64,000 bases of DNA from PALSA-612 sp963765295 (GCA_963765295.1 CAVXVO010000003.1:171121-235120), one strand, 5' to 3'. Shown: positions 18,725 to 29,495, counted from the first letter of the stretch. Program-made: numbers and translations. The notes: a model not told the origin generated them from the sequence alone.

Positions 18725-21467
18725 CTAGCCGCTCCAGGAGAGCCGTGCGGCGAGCTGCGAGCGCGAGCGGATGCCGAGCTTCGCGTACGCGTGCGAGAGA
18801 TGGACCTCGACCGTGTGGACGGTCACGACGAGCGTCCGGGCGATCTCCTTGTTGGCGAGACCCTCCGCTGCGAGCTCGGCGATGCGCTGCTCGGTCGGCG
18901 TCAGCTTTCCCGCCGGCATGGGTCGCCGGGCGCCGACTCGCGAGAGTTCCGAGCGGGCAGACTCGACCCAGCCGGACGATCCGATCTCCTCGAAGACGGC
19001 GATCGCCTGGTCGAGCGTGCGCCGCGCGTCGCCCCACTTCCGAAGCCGTCGCAGGCCGCGGCCGAGCGCGAAGAGCGTCCGAGCGTGGTCGAAGCGGAGC
19101 CCCAGCGCTTCGTAGCTCGCGGCCGCCTCGTTCAGCGCCGCTGCGCTCTGCTCGTGCCGCTTCGCATCGAGCCGGATTACGCCCTCGCAGCGCTTCGCGG
19201 TCGCCAGGCCCCAGGGGTGCTCGAGCGCCTCGGCGAGCTCGGTGAGCCGTGCCGTCACCGCCGCGGCCTCGTGCGTCGCGCCGAGCTCGGCCAGCGCCTC
19301 GACCAGGTCGGGGGCGACCGGGAACACCCCGGGCTCCTCGACGCCTTCGCGCTCGGTCTGTTCCCAGACGATCCTCAGGCTCTCGGCGGCCCGCTCGGGC
19401 TCGTGGGCCAGCAGGGCGGCGATGCCCCGGGCGCGGCGGGCCTCGAGCCCGTCCCAGCGCACGCCGGTCGTCTCGGCGCGGGCGATCGTCTCCGCCGCCC
19501 ATCGTTCAGCCTCCTCGGCATGGCCACGGCCGGCGGCGAGGAGCGCGCGGCAACGCTCGTACATCGGTGCGAACAGGAGCCGACGGTCACCCGACTGCTC
19601 CCAGTCGTCCATGACCTCGGCGGCCGCGTCCCAGTCGCCTGCGCGAAGGTGGTTCTCGCAGACGTGCAGCCGGAAGAGGACGTACGAGAGTGACTCACCT
19701 CGCTCGTCGGCGAGGGCGGTCAGTCGCGCGAAGACGTCCTTCGCGCGTGCGGTCTCGCCCCGCCAGACGAGCCTTTGGCCCGCGATGCGGTGGGGCGACG
19801 CCGCGAGGAAGTAGGTCGCGTCCGACACGTCGTCGAACTGGCGGCACAGGTCGTCGATCGGACGACCGCGCAGGCTTCGCCCCCAGGCGAGCGCCTGGAG
19901 CACCTCGCGCTCGGCCTCGCGCCCGGTGGCGCGCGCCGCCGGCAGCGCGGCGAGCGCGGTCGCCTCCGCAGCGGCGATCTGCTCGACTCGCAGGACGGCC
20001 CGGTCGGTCGCCATCTCCGCCAGGATCAGTGCATGCAGCTTGGGATCGTGCCCGCACTCGGCGAGGGCGCGCTCGAGGAGCCGAGTGCTCTCGTCGACGG
20101 TGGCGACCCCTTCGCACATCAGGCGGCAGGCCCGGACTCGGGCGCACCGGCAGGAAGCGCCTCGAACTCGGGGACGAGCAGGCTCTCGACGCGTTCGAGC
20201 TCGCCGGCGACGACGAGGTACTCCGCGAGCGCGATCACGCGCGTGGCGCGCTCCGGAGCGTCAGGAGGCGTGAGGCGGAGCGCGTGCTCGCCGAGGATGA
20301 CGGCTTCCGGCGCCGCGCCGCGATCCGACGCACGCGCCGCGGCTGCCGCGATCGTGGCAGCGAATTCCTCGTCCGGCCCCTCCGTCGTGAGTGCGAGGTG
20401 GCGGGCGCGGAGCTCGCCGTCGGTCGCGAGCAGGTCCGCGAGCTCGAGGTGCAGCTCGCGGCGCTCGCCGGCCGTCGAGCGCTGGAGCGCGGCCGCCGCG
20501 AGCAGCGGATGCGACGCGCGCGGCCGGTCGTCGTCGACGACGATCAACCCCTCGGAGACCGCGGCGTCGAGCGAGCCCGCATCGCCCAGGCCTGCGAGCT
20601 GCCGCGCCCGCAGCTCGCCGCTGAGGGCGAGCGCCAGCAGAAGCCTGCGGATCGGCGGGGAGAGCTGCTCGACCCGCGTTCCGAGCAGGTCTTCTACCGG
20701 TCCGGGACAGGAACCTGCTCGCCGATCCGCGGCGGCTCCCGGTCGAGGAGCGTGCGGCCGACCTCCACGACGAACAGCGGATTGCCGCCAGTCGACTCGA
20801 AGATCTGGCGGACGACGCGCCGCGGCAGGCGGAGGTCGAGCTGCTGGACGAGGATGCGGTTGACTGCTCCGACACTCAACGGAGCGACCGCGAGGCGTTC
20901 GAGCCCGATCGGCTGGAGCTCGCTGACCAGAGTGGACGTGGTGCCGGACCGCCTGACGAGCAGGAACGCCACCTGCTCGCCGCGGAGACGGCGCGCGGCG
21001 AAGGCGAGCGCGTCCGCCGAAGGGGCATCGAGCCATTGCACGTCGTCGATCGCGATCAGAACCGGTTCGCGTGCTGCGAGTTCGCGTAGCGCGGTCAACA
21101 GGCCGGCCGCGACGGCCCGGGGGCCGAGCTGCGCACCCTCCGGGTCGGCGCGGAGCAGCGCCACCTCCAGTGCGTGCCGCTGGGGCGATGGAAGCCCCTC
21201 GAGGTCGACGTCGTGGAGCAGGTCGGCGAGCCCGGCGAACGCGAGCTGCGTCTCGGCTCCGCTCGGGCGGGCGACGAGGATGCGGAGCCGGCGGCGGCGA
21301 GCCGCGTCGAGTGCGGCCTCCCAGACCGTCGTCTTGCCCGCCCCGGGGGCGCCGGTGAGCAGGAGCCGTCCGGGCGCCGAGTCGAGAAACTGATCGAGCA
21401 GGGCCAGCTCCGGCTCGCGCCCGACGATCTGCTCCCCCCGGCGACTCCCGAGCTCCGTCACCCTCAT
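18725..21467 (-). CDS. Large ATP-binding LuxR family transcriptional regulator (LAL type), two frameshifts
   Basis: About 914 residues after reconstruction. The N-terminus (MRVTELGSRRGEQIVGREPEL) leads into an AAA/STAND ATPase with Walker A LLLTGAPGAGKTTVWEAA and Walker B VLIAIDDVQWLD. The middle is TPR-like helical sequence; the C-terminus is a LuxR helix-turn-helix (LTPTEQRIAELAAEGLANKE, HTVEVHLSHAYAKLGI). Frames shift near 20700 (after EQVPVPDR) and near 20145 (within the Arg-rich joint RARVRACRLMCEGV). It lies between two copies of a 22-bp promoter box and probably responds to a small ligand. The inducer is unknown. Confidence 0.83.
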
Positions 21468-21554
21468 TGGTGGATAGCAGAGCTGACCCCTCAGGGGCAA
21501 GCGGGCCGGGTGCTCACGCCGCCCGGCCCGCTCGAGGTGCTCGTGTCGTCGGTG

Positions 21555-22220
21555 CTAGTTCACGGCTCCGACCTTGAGCGCGGTCGTGCGGCCGAACTCC
21601 TGTGCGCCGTCCGTGTTGGCGTCACACCTCGTCGCGATCGAGCTGTCGTCGGTGGGCACGGTCACGATCGCGAACATGTCCGCCCGCCCGAACCCGTTGT
21701 CCTTCCCGTCGTACATGAACGTGTCGCCTTCTCCGAGCACGATCGTGCTGCCGTTGACCACGAACAGGCAGGTGTTGTTCGTACCGTCGTCGTTGTCCCC
21801 GACGACCTCGACCGGCGACCACACGAGATAGGTTCCCGCCGGCAGTCCGCTCAGCGTGATCACGTCGGTCGATCCGTGAATCGTCACGAAGCCGCCCGAG
21901 GTCGCCGTGTACGCGTGACCCGTTCCTTCGGGCCCCTGCGGCCCCTGTTGGCCTTGAGGGCCCTGTGCTCCCTGCGGCCCCTGGGGCCCGGCGATGCCCT
22001 GCTTGTTCCAGTTGAGCCCCGTCTCGCTGCTCTTGCACGAGTCGGTGCTGCTGTCGATCACGCGCAGGTCGCCACTTCCGTTCTTGTAACAGCCGTGGAT
22101 TACGCCCCCCGCGTCCGGGATCGACGCGTAGGCGATGGCGCCGAGCGAGGCCGAGACGACGAGGCCGACGACGATCGTCGTCAGACCCAGCCAGCGCCTG
22201 CGCTTGAGTGCGTTGAACAT
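21555..22220 (-). CDS. Exported protein with short collagen-like repeat
   Basis: ATG 22220 is preceded by a GAGGAGAG ribosome site. The 221-residue product begins MFNALKRRRWLGLTTIVVGL, an N-terminal signal or anchor. After IPDAGGVIHGCYKNGSGDLRVID (a common actinobacterial exported-protein motif) comes a short collagen-like stretch of Gly-Pro-Gln-type triplets around residues 85-108, then a beta-rich globular domain (YLVWSPVEVVGDNDDGTN). Collagen triplets usually form trimeric surface stalks. It is transcribed from the second copy of the shared promoter box, so it is likely co-regulated with the DUF4242-like gene. Confidence 0.7.
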   Translation of the reverse strand: MFNALKRRRWLGLTTIVVGLVVSASLGAIAYASIPDAGGVIHGCYKNGSGDLRVIDSSTDSCKSSETGLNWNKQGIAGPQGPQGAQGPQGQQGPQGPEGTGHAYTATSGGFVTIHGSTDVITLSGLPAGTYLVWSPVEVVGDNDDGTNNTCLFVVNGSTIVLGEGDTFMYDGKDNGFGRADMFAIVTVPTDDSSIATRCDANTDGAQEFGRTTALKVGAVN

Positions 22221-22271
22221 GTGGATCTCTCCTCTCGTGTCCTTCGAATGGGCTCCGACAAGCTGCGCTCG

Positions 22272-22316
22272 ACGGTATGCGGGAGCCGTCCGGAGCGAAA
22301 TCCCGGAAACCCTCAA
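22272..22316 (-). promoter_or_regulatory. Promoter with 22-bp shared activator-like box, copy 2
   Basis: Minus strand: the same 22-bp box as at 18708-18687 (22316-22295), 17 bases, and TACCGT (22277-22272). The predicted start at about 22265 gives a 45-nt leader containing a ribosome site for the collagen-like gene. The flanks differ between copies, so the conserved block is probably functional rather than a recent duplication. Confidence 0.55.
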
Positions 22317-22331
22317 ACTTTTCGAAATGAG

Positions 22332-23090
22332 CTACGCGGGCTTCTTGAGGCGGCCCGAGGCGGCCGTATGTGCGACAGGGCCCGGGAAGAGCGCCTGCGC
22401 GAGCGTCGCGAAGCGGTAGTACCAGGGGACGTAGACCTCCCGCTTGTTGCGGTCGAGCGAGTGCAGCACGGCCTTGGCCACGTCCTCCGGCTCGGCGATC
22501 AGCGGGTGCATCAGCCGCGGGAAGACCGAGCGCTGCGGGAAGCCCTCCGTCTCGACGAAGCCGGGCAGGATCGTGTGGACACGCACGCCCCGGGGGCTGA
22601 GCTCGGCCGTGACGGCGCGTGAGAACGAGACCTGGGCGTGCTTCGAGGCGCTGTAGGGGCCGGACGTACCCGCGGTGACCGTCCCGGCCACCGAAGCGAC
22701 GTTGACGACGTCCGACGGAGCGGCGGCGAGCAGGCCGGGCAGGAAGGCATTCAGGCACCAGACGCTGCCGAGGTAGTTGACCCGAGTCACGAGCTCGATC
22801 CGATCGGGCTCGGAGTCGACGAAGCCGGTGCGGCCGGGGATGCCGGCGTTGTTCACGAGCAGCTTGATCTGCGGATGGCGCTCGAGGACGGCCGTCGCCG
22901 TGCGGTCGACGGCGTCCCGGTCGGCGACGTCGCAGACCTCGTACTCGCCGCCGACCTCCTCGGCGAGCTTGCGCAGGGGCTCCTCGCGACGGGCAATCAG
23001 CACACACCGCCACTCGCGGGCGGCGAGCGCGCGCGCCAGGCCTGCGCCGATCCCCGACGACCCACCCGTGACGACCGCGATCTGCTCCAT
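22332..23090 (-). CDS. Short-chain dehydrogenase/reductase
   Basis: A 252-residue classical SDR of unknown substrate. The cofactor motif VVTGGSSGIGAGLARAL follows the start MEQIA (ATG 23090). NNAG is present in LLVNNAGIPGR, the catalytic Ser in NVASVAG, and the catalytic Tyr-Lys in YSASKHAQVSFSRAV. ARREE after the second strand suggests NADP(H) preference. The C-terminus (VPWYYRFATLAQALFPGPVA) is hydrophobic and may touch the membrane. It lies upstream of the collagen-like gene but is separated from it by that gene's own promoter. Confidence 0.82.
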   Translation of the reverse strand: MEQIAVVTGGSSGIGAGLARALAAREWRCVLIARREEPLRKLAEEVGGEYEVCDVADRDAVDRTATAVLERHPQIKLLVNNAGIPGRTGFVDSEPDRIELVTRVNYLGSVWCLNAFLPGLLAAAPSDVVNVASVAGTVTAGTSGPYSASKHAQVSFSRAVTAELSPRGVRVHTILPGFVETEGFPQRSVFPRLMHPLIAEPEDVAKAVLHSLDRNKREVYVPWYYRFATLAQALFPGPVAHTAASGRLKKPA

Positions 23091-23136
23091 GGCTCGACCG
23101 GAAGTCTCGCCGATCTGAGCCGCCGTCACCCGGCGG

Positions 23137-26100
23137 CTAGCAGACCCGGACGATCCGGGTGCTCGTGGCCTTGTGCCCGGCCCGGTCGGCGACGACCGCT
23201 TTCAGGACGTGGCGGCCGCGGGCGAGGCCGCTCGTCTTCAGGGTTGCGGTGTAGATGTCGGCCACGCCGGTCTTGTCCGTCGACAACGCGCGGGCACCGT
23301 CGAGGAACGTGACGCCGGTGATCTTCGACGTGTCGCTCGCGAGCACCCCCAGCGGCTGCGACTTCGTCGCGCATGCGTTTGCCTGTGGGGTGATCCACGT
23401 GATCGCCGGGCCGTTCACGACCGACAGGGTCACGGACTCGATCGCCGTGTTCGGCAGCGCGTTCGCGCCGATCGTGTTCACGTTCTTCGACTCCTGGTTG
23501 TCGGAGGCGAGCATCAGCACCTTCGGGCTGCCCGGGTTGAGCTGGGATGCGCTGGCCGGGATCGGGACCAGGACCGTGCCGGTCAGCGGGTCGAACGCCG
23601 CCGCGCCGACGAGTTGCTGCCCGTATCCGAAGGCGATCGAGAACGGATCGACGCCTGACTGCGAGTCGGTCACGCGGAGCGCGATCGTGGGCCGGCCGGC
23701 GGCGACGCGTGTCGTCAGGAGCGTCACCTTGGGCGGCCTCAGGTCGTTCACCCAGGAATGCAGCACGTAGCTGCCGGCGAGCGACTTCCCCGTCACCGGG
23801 TCGCTCCGCGCGTCGACGGAGAAGTAGTAGCGGCCCGGAGTCGCGAACACCGCCCCCGCGACTCCGATGTCGGCCTGGTAGTCGATCATGATCCCGTTGA
23901 CGTTCACCGGCGTGCCCGCGTAGCCCTGGACGGTGTTCTCGTCCGGCGCCGAGAGGAGCCACGGGTCGACGAGCGACCCGGATGACTCGGACTGGACCGC
24001 GACGCCGAAGTTGACCACGTTCTTCGTCAGCGTCGTCACGTAGAGATGCTCCTTGCCCTTCTCGTCCATCGGGGCCCCCGTGTAGCTCGCGGGCGGTCCG
24101 AACGGCTCTGACGGCCAGCGGTAGGCGGAGACGCGGTTCGTGCCCTTGCGCGTATCGCCCGACTGGACGGTCTTCAGCGGGACGGCGGTATCGGCGGCGA
24201 GGCCGGGCCGGCCGACGAAGAAGTCGTACGGGATCCGCCGTGTATCGCTCCCCCGCCGCAGGACGAGGAATCCGTAGTCGTCGCCGGCGACGGCGTCGGC
24301 CGAGGCCTTGGCGGTCACCGTGAGGATCCCGCTGCCCCCGGGAGCGACGATCAGCATCGGCGACACGTCGAGCGAGGCGCCCGTCGAGGCGCTCTGCGGG
24401 TGGAGCTCGACCTGCCACGTCCCGTCGCCGCCGCCCGCGTCCGAGACGTTCAGGAGCATCTGCTTGTTCTGCGCGCCGGCGGTGACGTTCAGCTCCCCGA
24501 GCGAGAGCGACTGCGGGTCGGTGAAGACGAGCGGGTTGTCGGCGGTCGGCAGCCAGGCGAGTCCGGCGCCCTCCAGGAGCACCGACGCCTCCTTCGTCTG
24601 CGACGTGTCCGCCCAGGCCGGGCCGGCCGTCGACATCAGCGCCGACTTCACCTGCTTCGGCGTCCAACCGGGATGGCGCTGGAGGAGCAGTGCCGCCGAG
24701 CCCGCGATGTGCGGAGTCGCCATGCTCGTCCCGTCGAAGACGGCGAACGGAGACCCGGCGAACTCGGGAAGCGTCGAGGAGAGAATCTGTGCCCCCGGCG
24801 CCGACACGTCCGGCTTCAGGAGATGCGCGAAGTCGGTCGGCCCGGCAGACGAGAAGCTCGTGATCACGCCGGAGCGGCCGGTCTGGATCTCGAGCACGTC
24901 CCGGCCGATCGTGATCTTCGCCTGCCCGCCCGTCGACGCCGTGGCGCTGACGAGCCGCTGGCCGTCGAGATCGGCGATCATCGCCATCGGGAAGCCGGGC
25001 GCGATCGGGATCCCGTTCGGGTCGCCGGCTCGGTTGTCGCTCACGATCATCCCGATCGCCCCTGCCGCGGCGGCGCGATAGGCCTTCGAGAAGAAGCTGC
25101 AGCTACCGCGCTCGACGAGTGCGAGCTTCCCCTTCAGCGAGCCGTCGGGGAGCGTCGCCTTGAGCAGCTCGGGGTCGGACGCGGGGCCGCAGAGGTGCCG
25201 GTTCACCGGCTTGCCGTTCGTCCCCTTGAGCGTGCCGACGTCGACGAGCGTCTGCGGCGTCGTCGCCCAGGCGCTGGGAACGCCGTCCGAGGTCGGAATG
25301 ACGGGGAACGGATTCAGCCCCTTGAGCGACGGCGAGACGACGGTCAGCGCCTGACCGAAGTGGTGCAGGTTCGACACGGCGGCGACCGTGATCGCGTCCG
25401 GGGCCGAGCCCGGGGAGCCCGCGGTGCCGTAGCCGAAGTCGTCGCGGTCGTTGCCGGCCGCGATCACGGGCACGACGCCGGCTGCGGCGACGTTGCGGAT
25501 CGTGGGGATCATCGCGTCGTTGGCGGGATCGCTCTCCGGGCCGCCGCCCGAGAAGTTGATCACGTTCATCCCGTCGGCCACGGCGCTCTCGAAGGCGGCC
25601 ACGATCTGCGGCGTCTCGGCGAAGTCGCCGCCCACGAGCGGCGCGGGGACGTTGAAGACGCGGTAGTTGCCGAGCCACGCGCGCGGGGCGACGCCAGACA
25701 GACCGGTGACCGCCGGGTGGTCGCGGCCGGGCGGCGCCGTCGTGTTCGCGTCGCCGGCGGCGATCCCGGCCACGTGCGTGCCGTGGAATGACGCCTGCCG
25801 GTCGAGCGGCAGCTGTGCCGGCCGTTCCGGAGCCTGGGCCCGGGAAGGCGCGCGCGACGATCACCTTCGGCGTCGTGAAGGCCGTGTTGCCCTTGGGGAA
25901 GCCGGGCGGGTACGAGAATCCCGTCGGGTTGAAGAACTGGTTCGTCTGGTCGATCCCGTCGTCGACGACGCCGATCTTGATGCCGGCGCCGCTCGCGCCG
26001 GTCGCCGCCTCGAGCTGCGTGGCGCCGATCACGCTGCCGCTCTTGTTCAGCGAGAGCGTGTAGCGCGAGCTCGGGTAGACGTGCGCGAATCCGAGCTGCA

Positions 26101-26521
26101 GCAGGCGCGGAAGCCGCGTGGCGGGGACGGTGACGGCGAAGCCGTCGAGGACGATCTTGTAACGCCAGGAGACGCGCGCCTGCGGGATCGCGCGACGGAG
26201 GCGGGCGATTGCGACCTGCTGCGCCGCGTCGAGCCTCGCCATGTACGCCTGGGACGGGTGGCTCGCGACGTCCAGCTGCCGCTGGCCGACGCGCCAGCCG
26301 AGCCCGTTCCCGTAGGCCTGCGCCAGCGGCGCGAGGCCGAGCGTCACGATCACGGTCGCCTTCCCTCGCTCGGCGGCGGAGGGAAGGGCGATCGTCCCGT
26401 GCGTGACCCGCGGGATCGTCACGTTGCCGAAGTGGCGGCGCAGCGGAATCAGACCTGCGGAGGCGGAGGCGCTCCCGAGGAGCGCCGCGACGAGCGTGAT
26501 CGAGAGGAGGATCCGGCGCAC
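23137..26521 (-). CDS. Large secreted subtilisin-like (S8) protease, one frameshift
   Basis: About 1127 residues after repair. The start at GTG 26521 gives the signal peptide MRRILLSITLVAALLGSASA. A propeptide-like region covers about 50-160. The catalytic triad lies in KIGVVDDGIDQT (Asp187), FHGTHVAGIAAG (His) and FDGTSMATPHIAGSAALLLQ (Ser), with the oxyanion Asn in VIAAGNDRDDFGYG. A PA domain insert (GAIGMIVSDNRAGD) and a long beta-rich C-terminal extension (about 600 residues) follow. The frame breaks near 25815 between GPGSGTAG and QLPLDRQASF, one base. This is an extracellular or cell-wall protease. Confidence 0.87.
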
Positions 26522-26537
26522 TGGGCGGCGCCTAGCG

Positions 26538-26543
26538 TACACT
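26538..26543 (+). promoter_or_regulatory. -10 element (TACACT) of fabI
   Basis: TACACT lies nine bases before the fabI ATG at 26553, predicting a leaderless or nearly leaderless transcript. On the opposite strand TACGCT (26539-26534) overlaps it and could drive the divergent protease gene starting at 26521, so the 31-bp gap may hold two overlapping -10 elements. Confidence 0.45.
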
Positions 26544-26552
26544 CGCGCCCGC

Positions 26553-27332
26553 ATGGGTCGGCGGTTCGAAGGGAAGCAGGGACTCGTCCTCGGGGTCGCC
26601 AACAAGCGGTCGATCGCCTGGTCGATCGCCCGCGCGCTCGCGGACGAGGGCGCGCAGCTCGCGTTCACGTATCAGGGTGAGCGGATCGAGAGCAGCGTCC
26701 GCGAACTGGCCGAGAGCGTCTCCAGTCCGCTGGTCACGTCGTGTGACGTCCGCTCCGACGACGACGTCGCGCGCGTGTTCGCCGAGGTTGGCGAGGCATT
26801 CGGCGGCGGCCTCGACCTGCTCGTCCACTCGGTTGCCTTCGCAGCGGCCGAGGATCTCGCCGGCCGGTTCACCGACACGTCGCGCGACAACTTCTGGCTC
26901 GCGGTCGACGTCAGCGCGTACTCGCTCGTCTCGTGCGCCCGAGCGGCCGAGCCGCTGATGGAGGCGCGCGGCGGCGGGTCGATCCTGACGATGACCTACC
27001 TCGGTGGTGAGCGCGCCGTACCGCACTACAATGTGATGGGCGTCGCCAAGGCGGCGCTCGACGCGTCTGTCCGCTACCTGGCCTGGGACCTCGGGCAGAA
27101 GAACATCCGCGTGAACGCGATCTCCGCCGGGCCGATCCGCACGCTGGCGGCGCGGTCGATCGCAGGCTTTCCGACGATGGAGGCGATCGTCGAGGAGCGC
27201 GCGCCGCTGCACCGCCAGATCGACGCCGACGACGTCGGCGCCGCGGCGGCATACCTGCTCTCGGACTCGGCCCGGAACGTGTCCGCGACGACGCTCTACG
27301 TCGACGCGGGTTTTCACTCCATGGGCATGTGA
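26553..27332 (+). CDS. fabI: Enoyl-[acyl-carrier-protein] reductase (NADH), FabI
   Basis: This is the last reductive step of fatty acid elongation. 259 residues, the usual length. The FabI-type cofactor motif GVANKRSIAWSIARAL, the QGERIESSVRELAE segment, LLVHSVAFA, and the catalytic residues are all present: Tyr149 in LTMTYLGGERA, then Tyr159 and Lys166 in PHYNVMGVAKAALD. The substrate-binding loop (GPIRTLAARSIAGF) is canonical. Start ATG 26553. It is encoded as a single gene, away from other fatty-acid genes. Confidence 0.95.
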   Translation: MGRRFEGKQGLVLGVANKRSIAWSIARALADEGAQLAFTYQGERIESSVRELAESVSSPLVTSCDVRSDDDVARVFAEVGEAFGGGLDLLVHSVAFAAAEDLAGRFTDTSRDNFWLAVDVSAYSLVSCARAAEPLMEARGGGSILTMTYLGGERAVPHYNVMGVAKAALDASVRYLAWDLGQKNIRVNAISAGPIRTLAARSIAGFPTMEAIVEERAPLHRQIDADDVGAAAAYLLSDSARNVSATTLYVDAGFHSMGM

Positions 27333-27371
27333 ACCAGGCCGCCGCGAGCGGCTGATCCATTCGGCCGGCGA

Positions 27372-28790
27372 TCAGGGCCGGATGCTCTCGGAGAGCAGCG
27401 GCAGCGTGACCACGAACGTCGAGCCCTCGCCGGGCTTCGACCGGGCCGAGGCGGTGCCGCCGTGGGCCTTCGCCACAGCGGCCACGATCGACAGGCCGAG
27501 CCCGACGCCGCCGCTCGAGCGGGCGCGCGAGGGGTCGCCCCGGTGGAAGCGCTCGAACACGTGCTCTGCTTCCTCGTCACCGAGTCCGGGCCCCGAGTCC
27601 TCGACCTCGAGCACGGCGTTCGCCCCGATCCGGCTCACGCGCACGTGCACGGGTGCGCCGGCGGGCGTGTGCGAGCGGACGTTCGAGAGGAGGTTGTCGA
27701 CGACCTGGCGGAGTCGGTCGCGGTCGCCGAGCACGACGGCAGGCATAGCCTCGAGGTCGATCGGCCGCTCCGGGTCGACCGTGTGCGCCGTCTCGACCGC
27801 CTCGGCGACGACCTCGTCGAGGGCGATGTGCTCCTGCTCCAGCGGCCGTCCCTCGTCGAGGCGTGCAAGCAGCAGGAGATCGTCGACGAGCAGGCTCATG
27901 CGTTCGGACTCGCGGCCGATGCCGCTCATCGCGCGCTCGAGGTCGTCCGGCCGCGAGGACGCGCCGCGCCGGAACAGCTCGGCGTAGGCGCGCACGGCGG
28001 CGAGCGGGGTGCGCAGCTCGTGCGAGGCATCCGCAACGAAGCGGCGCAGCCGCGCCTCGGATGCCTCGCGGGCTCGAAACGCGCTCTCGATCTGCCCGAG
28101 CATCGCATTGAGCGCGAGCCCGAGGCGGCCGATCTCGGTGTTCGGCTCGGCGCGCTCGACACGCTGCGTGAGGTCGCCCGCCCCGATCGCCGCAGCCGTC
28201 CGCTCGATGGCGACGAGCGGCCGCAGGCCGATCCGCACGACCCAGAGTGCGAGCGCGACGAGACCGGCGAGTACTGCGAGCGTGACGAAGAGCTCGATCA
28301 GGAACAGGCGATGAAGCGTCGCGTCGACGTCGTGGAGAGAGGTGGCGACGATGAGCAGCTGGCCGGGGCTCTCCGGATCGACGGATGCGCGCACGCGGTA
28401 GCGCTCGCTCCCGCTCTTGGCGGGCGCTGTGAAGTAGCGCACCCGATCGGGCTGGTCTTGCGTCGGCGCGTTGAGGTTGATCGTCCCGGGAAGCCGGGGC
28501 GGGGATGACGGCTTCGAGCCCGGGAAAGCGCCCTGGTCGCTGAGAAGGATTGCGCCCGTCGAGAGATCTCGCACCTGCACGTAGACGCCCGGCGGCAGCC
28601 CTCGTCCGCCGCCGTCCGGCCCGCGCCCCCGATTTGCGAACTGGTGCTCGTTCTGGAGGGTGCTGTCGGTCTGGTCGAACAGGAACGACTCCTGCGACTT
28701 GTAGGTCACGACATCGGCGACGACCAGCCCGACCGTGGCGAGGACGAGCAGGCCGAGGACGAGCCGGGTGCGGAGCGACAGTGGCCGCAC
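27372..28790 (-). CDS. HAMP-domain sensor histidine kinase (MprB/TcrY-like)
   Basis: 472 residues: a first membrane helix (LVLGLLVLATVGLVVADVV), an extracytoplasmic sensor of about 130 residues, a second helix (LFVTLAVLAGLVALALWVV), HAMP, a dimerisation domain with phospho-His257 in FVADASHELRTPLAAV, and a HATPase domain with N box VVDNLLSNVRSHTP, G1 VEDSGPGLG and G2 SGGVGLGLSIV. It follows the response-regulator gene by 6 nt in the usual regulator-then-kinase order of MprAB-type pairs, so it should phosphorylate that regulator. The stimulus is unknown. Confidence 0.92.
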   Translation of the reverse strand: MRPLSLRTRLVLGLLVLATVGLVVADVVTYKSQESFLFDQTDSTLQNEHQFANRGRGPDGGGRGLPPGVYVQVRDLSTGAILLSDQGAFPGSKPSSPPRLPGTINLNAPTQDQPDRVRYFTAPAKSGSERYRVRASVDPESPGQLLIVATSLHDVDATLHRLFLIELFVTLAVLAGLVALALWVVRIGLRPLVAIERTAAAIGAGDLTQRVERAEPNTEIGRLGLALNAMLGQIESAFRAREASEARLRRFVADASHELRTPLAAVRAYAELFRRGASSRPDDLERAMSGIGRESERMSLLVDDLLLLARLDEGRPLEQEHIALDEVVAEAVETAHTVDPERPIDLEAMPAVVLGDRDRLRQVVDNLLSNVRSHTPAGAPVHVRVSRIGANAVLEVEDSGPGLGDEEAEHVFERFHRGDPSRARSSGGVGLGLSIVAAVAKAHGGTASARSKPGEGSTFVVTLPLLSESIRP

Positions 28791-28796
28791 GGGCCG

Positions 28797-29495
28797 CTAG
28801 TCCCGCTCGACGTCGAGCATGTAGCCGACCTGCCGCACCGTCCTGATCAGCGGCGGGCCGGACGCGTCGAGCTTCTTGCGCAGGTAGCTCACGTAGGTCT
28901 CGACGACGTTCGAGTTGCCGCCGAAGTCGTAGCGCCATACGTTCTGCAGGATCTGCGCCTTGGAGAGAACGCGGCGGGGGTTGAGGAGGAAGTAGCGCAG
29001 CAGGTTGAACTCGGTTGCGGTCAGCGGCACCTGCGTCTCGCCCCGGAAGACCTCGTGGCGAACCTCGTCGAGCGTCAGGTCGGCGAAGCTCAGCACGTCG
29101 CCCGGGAGGTCGCTCGACGTGCGGCGGAGGATCGCCTGGACGCGCGCGACCAGTTCGGCGAGGCTGAACGGCTTGGTCACGTAGTCGTCGCCGCCCGCCC
29201 GCAGCGCCTCGACCTTGTTCTCGGTCGCGTCCTTCGCGGTCAAGAACAGGATCGCTGTCTTGTAGCCGCGCTCGCGGAGCCGCCGGCCGACCTCGATGCC
29301 CTCGACGTCCGGGAGCATCCAGTCGAGCACGATCAGGTCGGGATCGAACGTCGTCGCCGCGGTCAACGCCTCGCGGCCGGTGCGCGCCTCCTCGACCTCG
29401 TAGCCCTCGTAGCGGAGGGCGGTCGCGACGGCGTCGACGATCGACGGTTCGTCATCGACGACCAGGATGCGGTGGTCCTGCGTTGTCTGATTCAT
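28797..29495 (-). CDS. OmpR/PhoB-family response regulator (MprA/TcrA-like)
   Basis: 232 residues. Receiver domain: acidic pair VVDDEPSIVD, phospho-acceptor Asp58 in LIVLDWMLPDVEG, Thr/Lys switch residues LFLTAKDA and Lys108 in DDYVTKPFSL. The C-terminal winged helix contains LTATEFNLLRYFLLNPRRVL and NVVETYVSYLRKKLD followed by IRTVRQVGYML. It is cotranscribed with the downstream kinase gene. Two CTCAGGA repeats 21 bp apart sit 32-59 bp upstream of its start and look like autoregulatory binding sites. Confidence 0.94.
   Translation of the reverse strand: MNQTTQDHRILVVDDEPSIVDAVATALRYEGYEVEEARTGREALTAATTFDPDLIVLDWMLPDVEGIEVGRRLRERGYKTAILFLTAKDATENKVEALRAGGDDYVTKPFSLAELVARVQAILRRTSSDLPGDVLSFADLTLDEVRHEVFRGETQVPLTATEFNLLRYFLLNPRRVLSKAQILQNVWRYDFGGNSNVVETYVSYLRKKLDASGPPLIRTVRQVGYMLDVERD

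Noticed and set aside
21555..22220. Phage tail fibre for the collagen-like protein
   Set aside because: It has a signal peptide and lies in a chromosomal context without phage genes.
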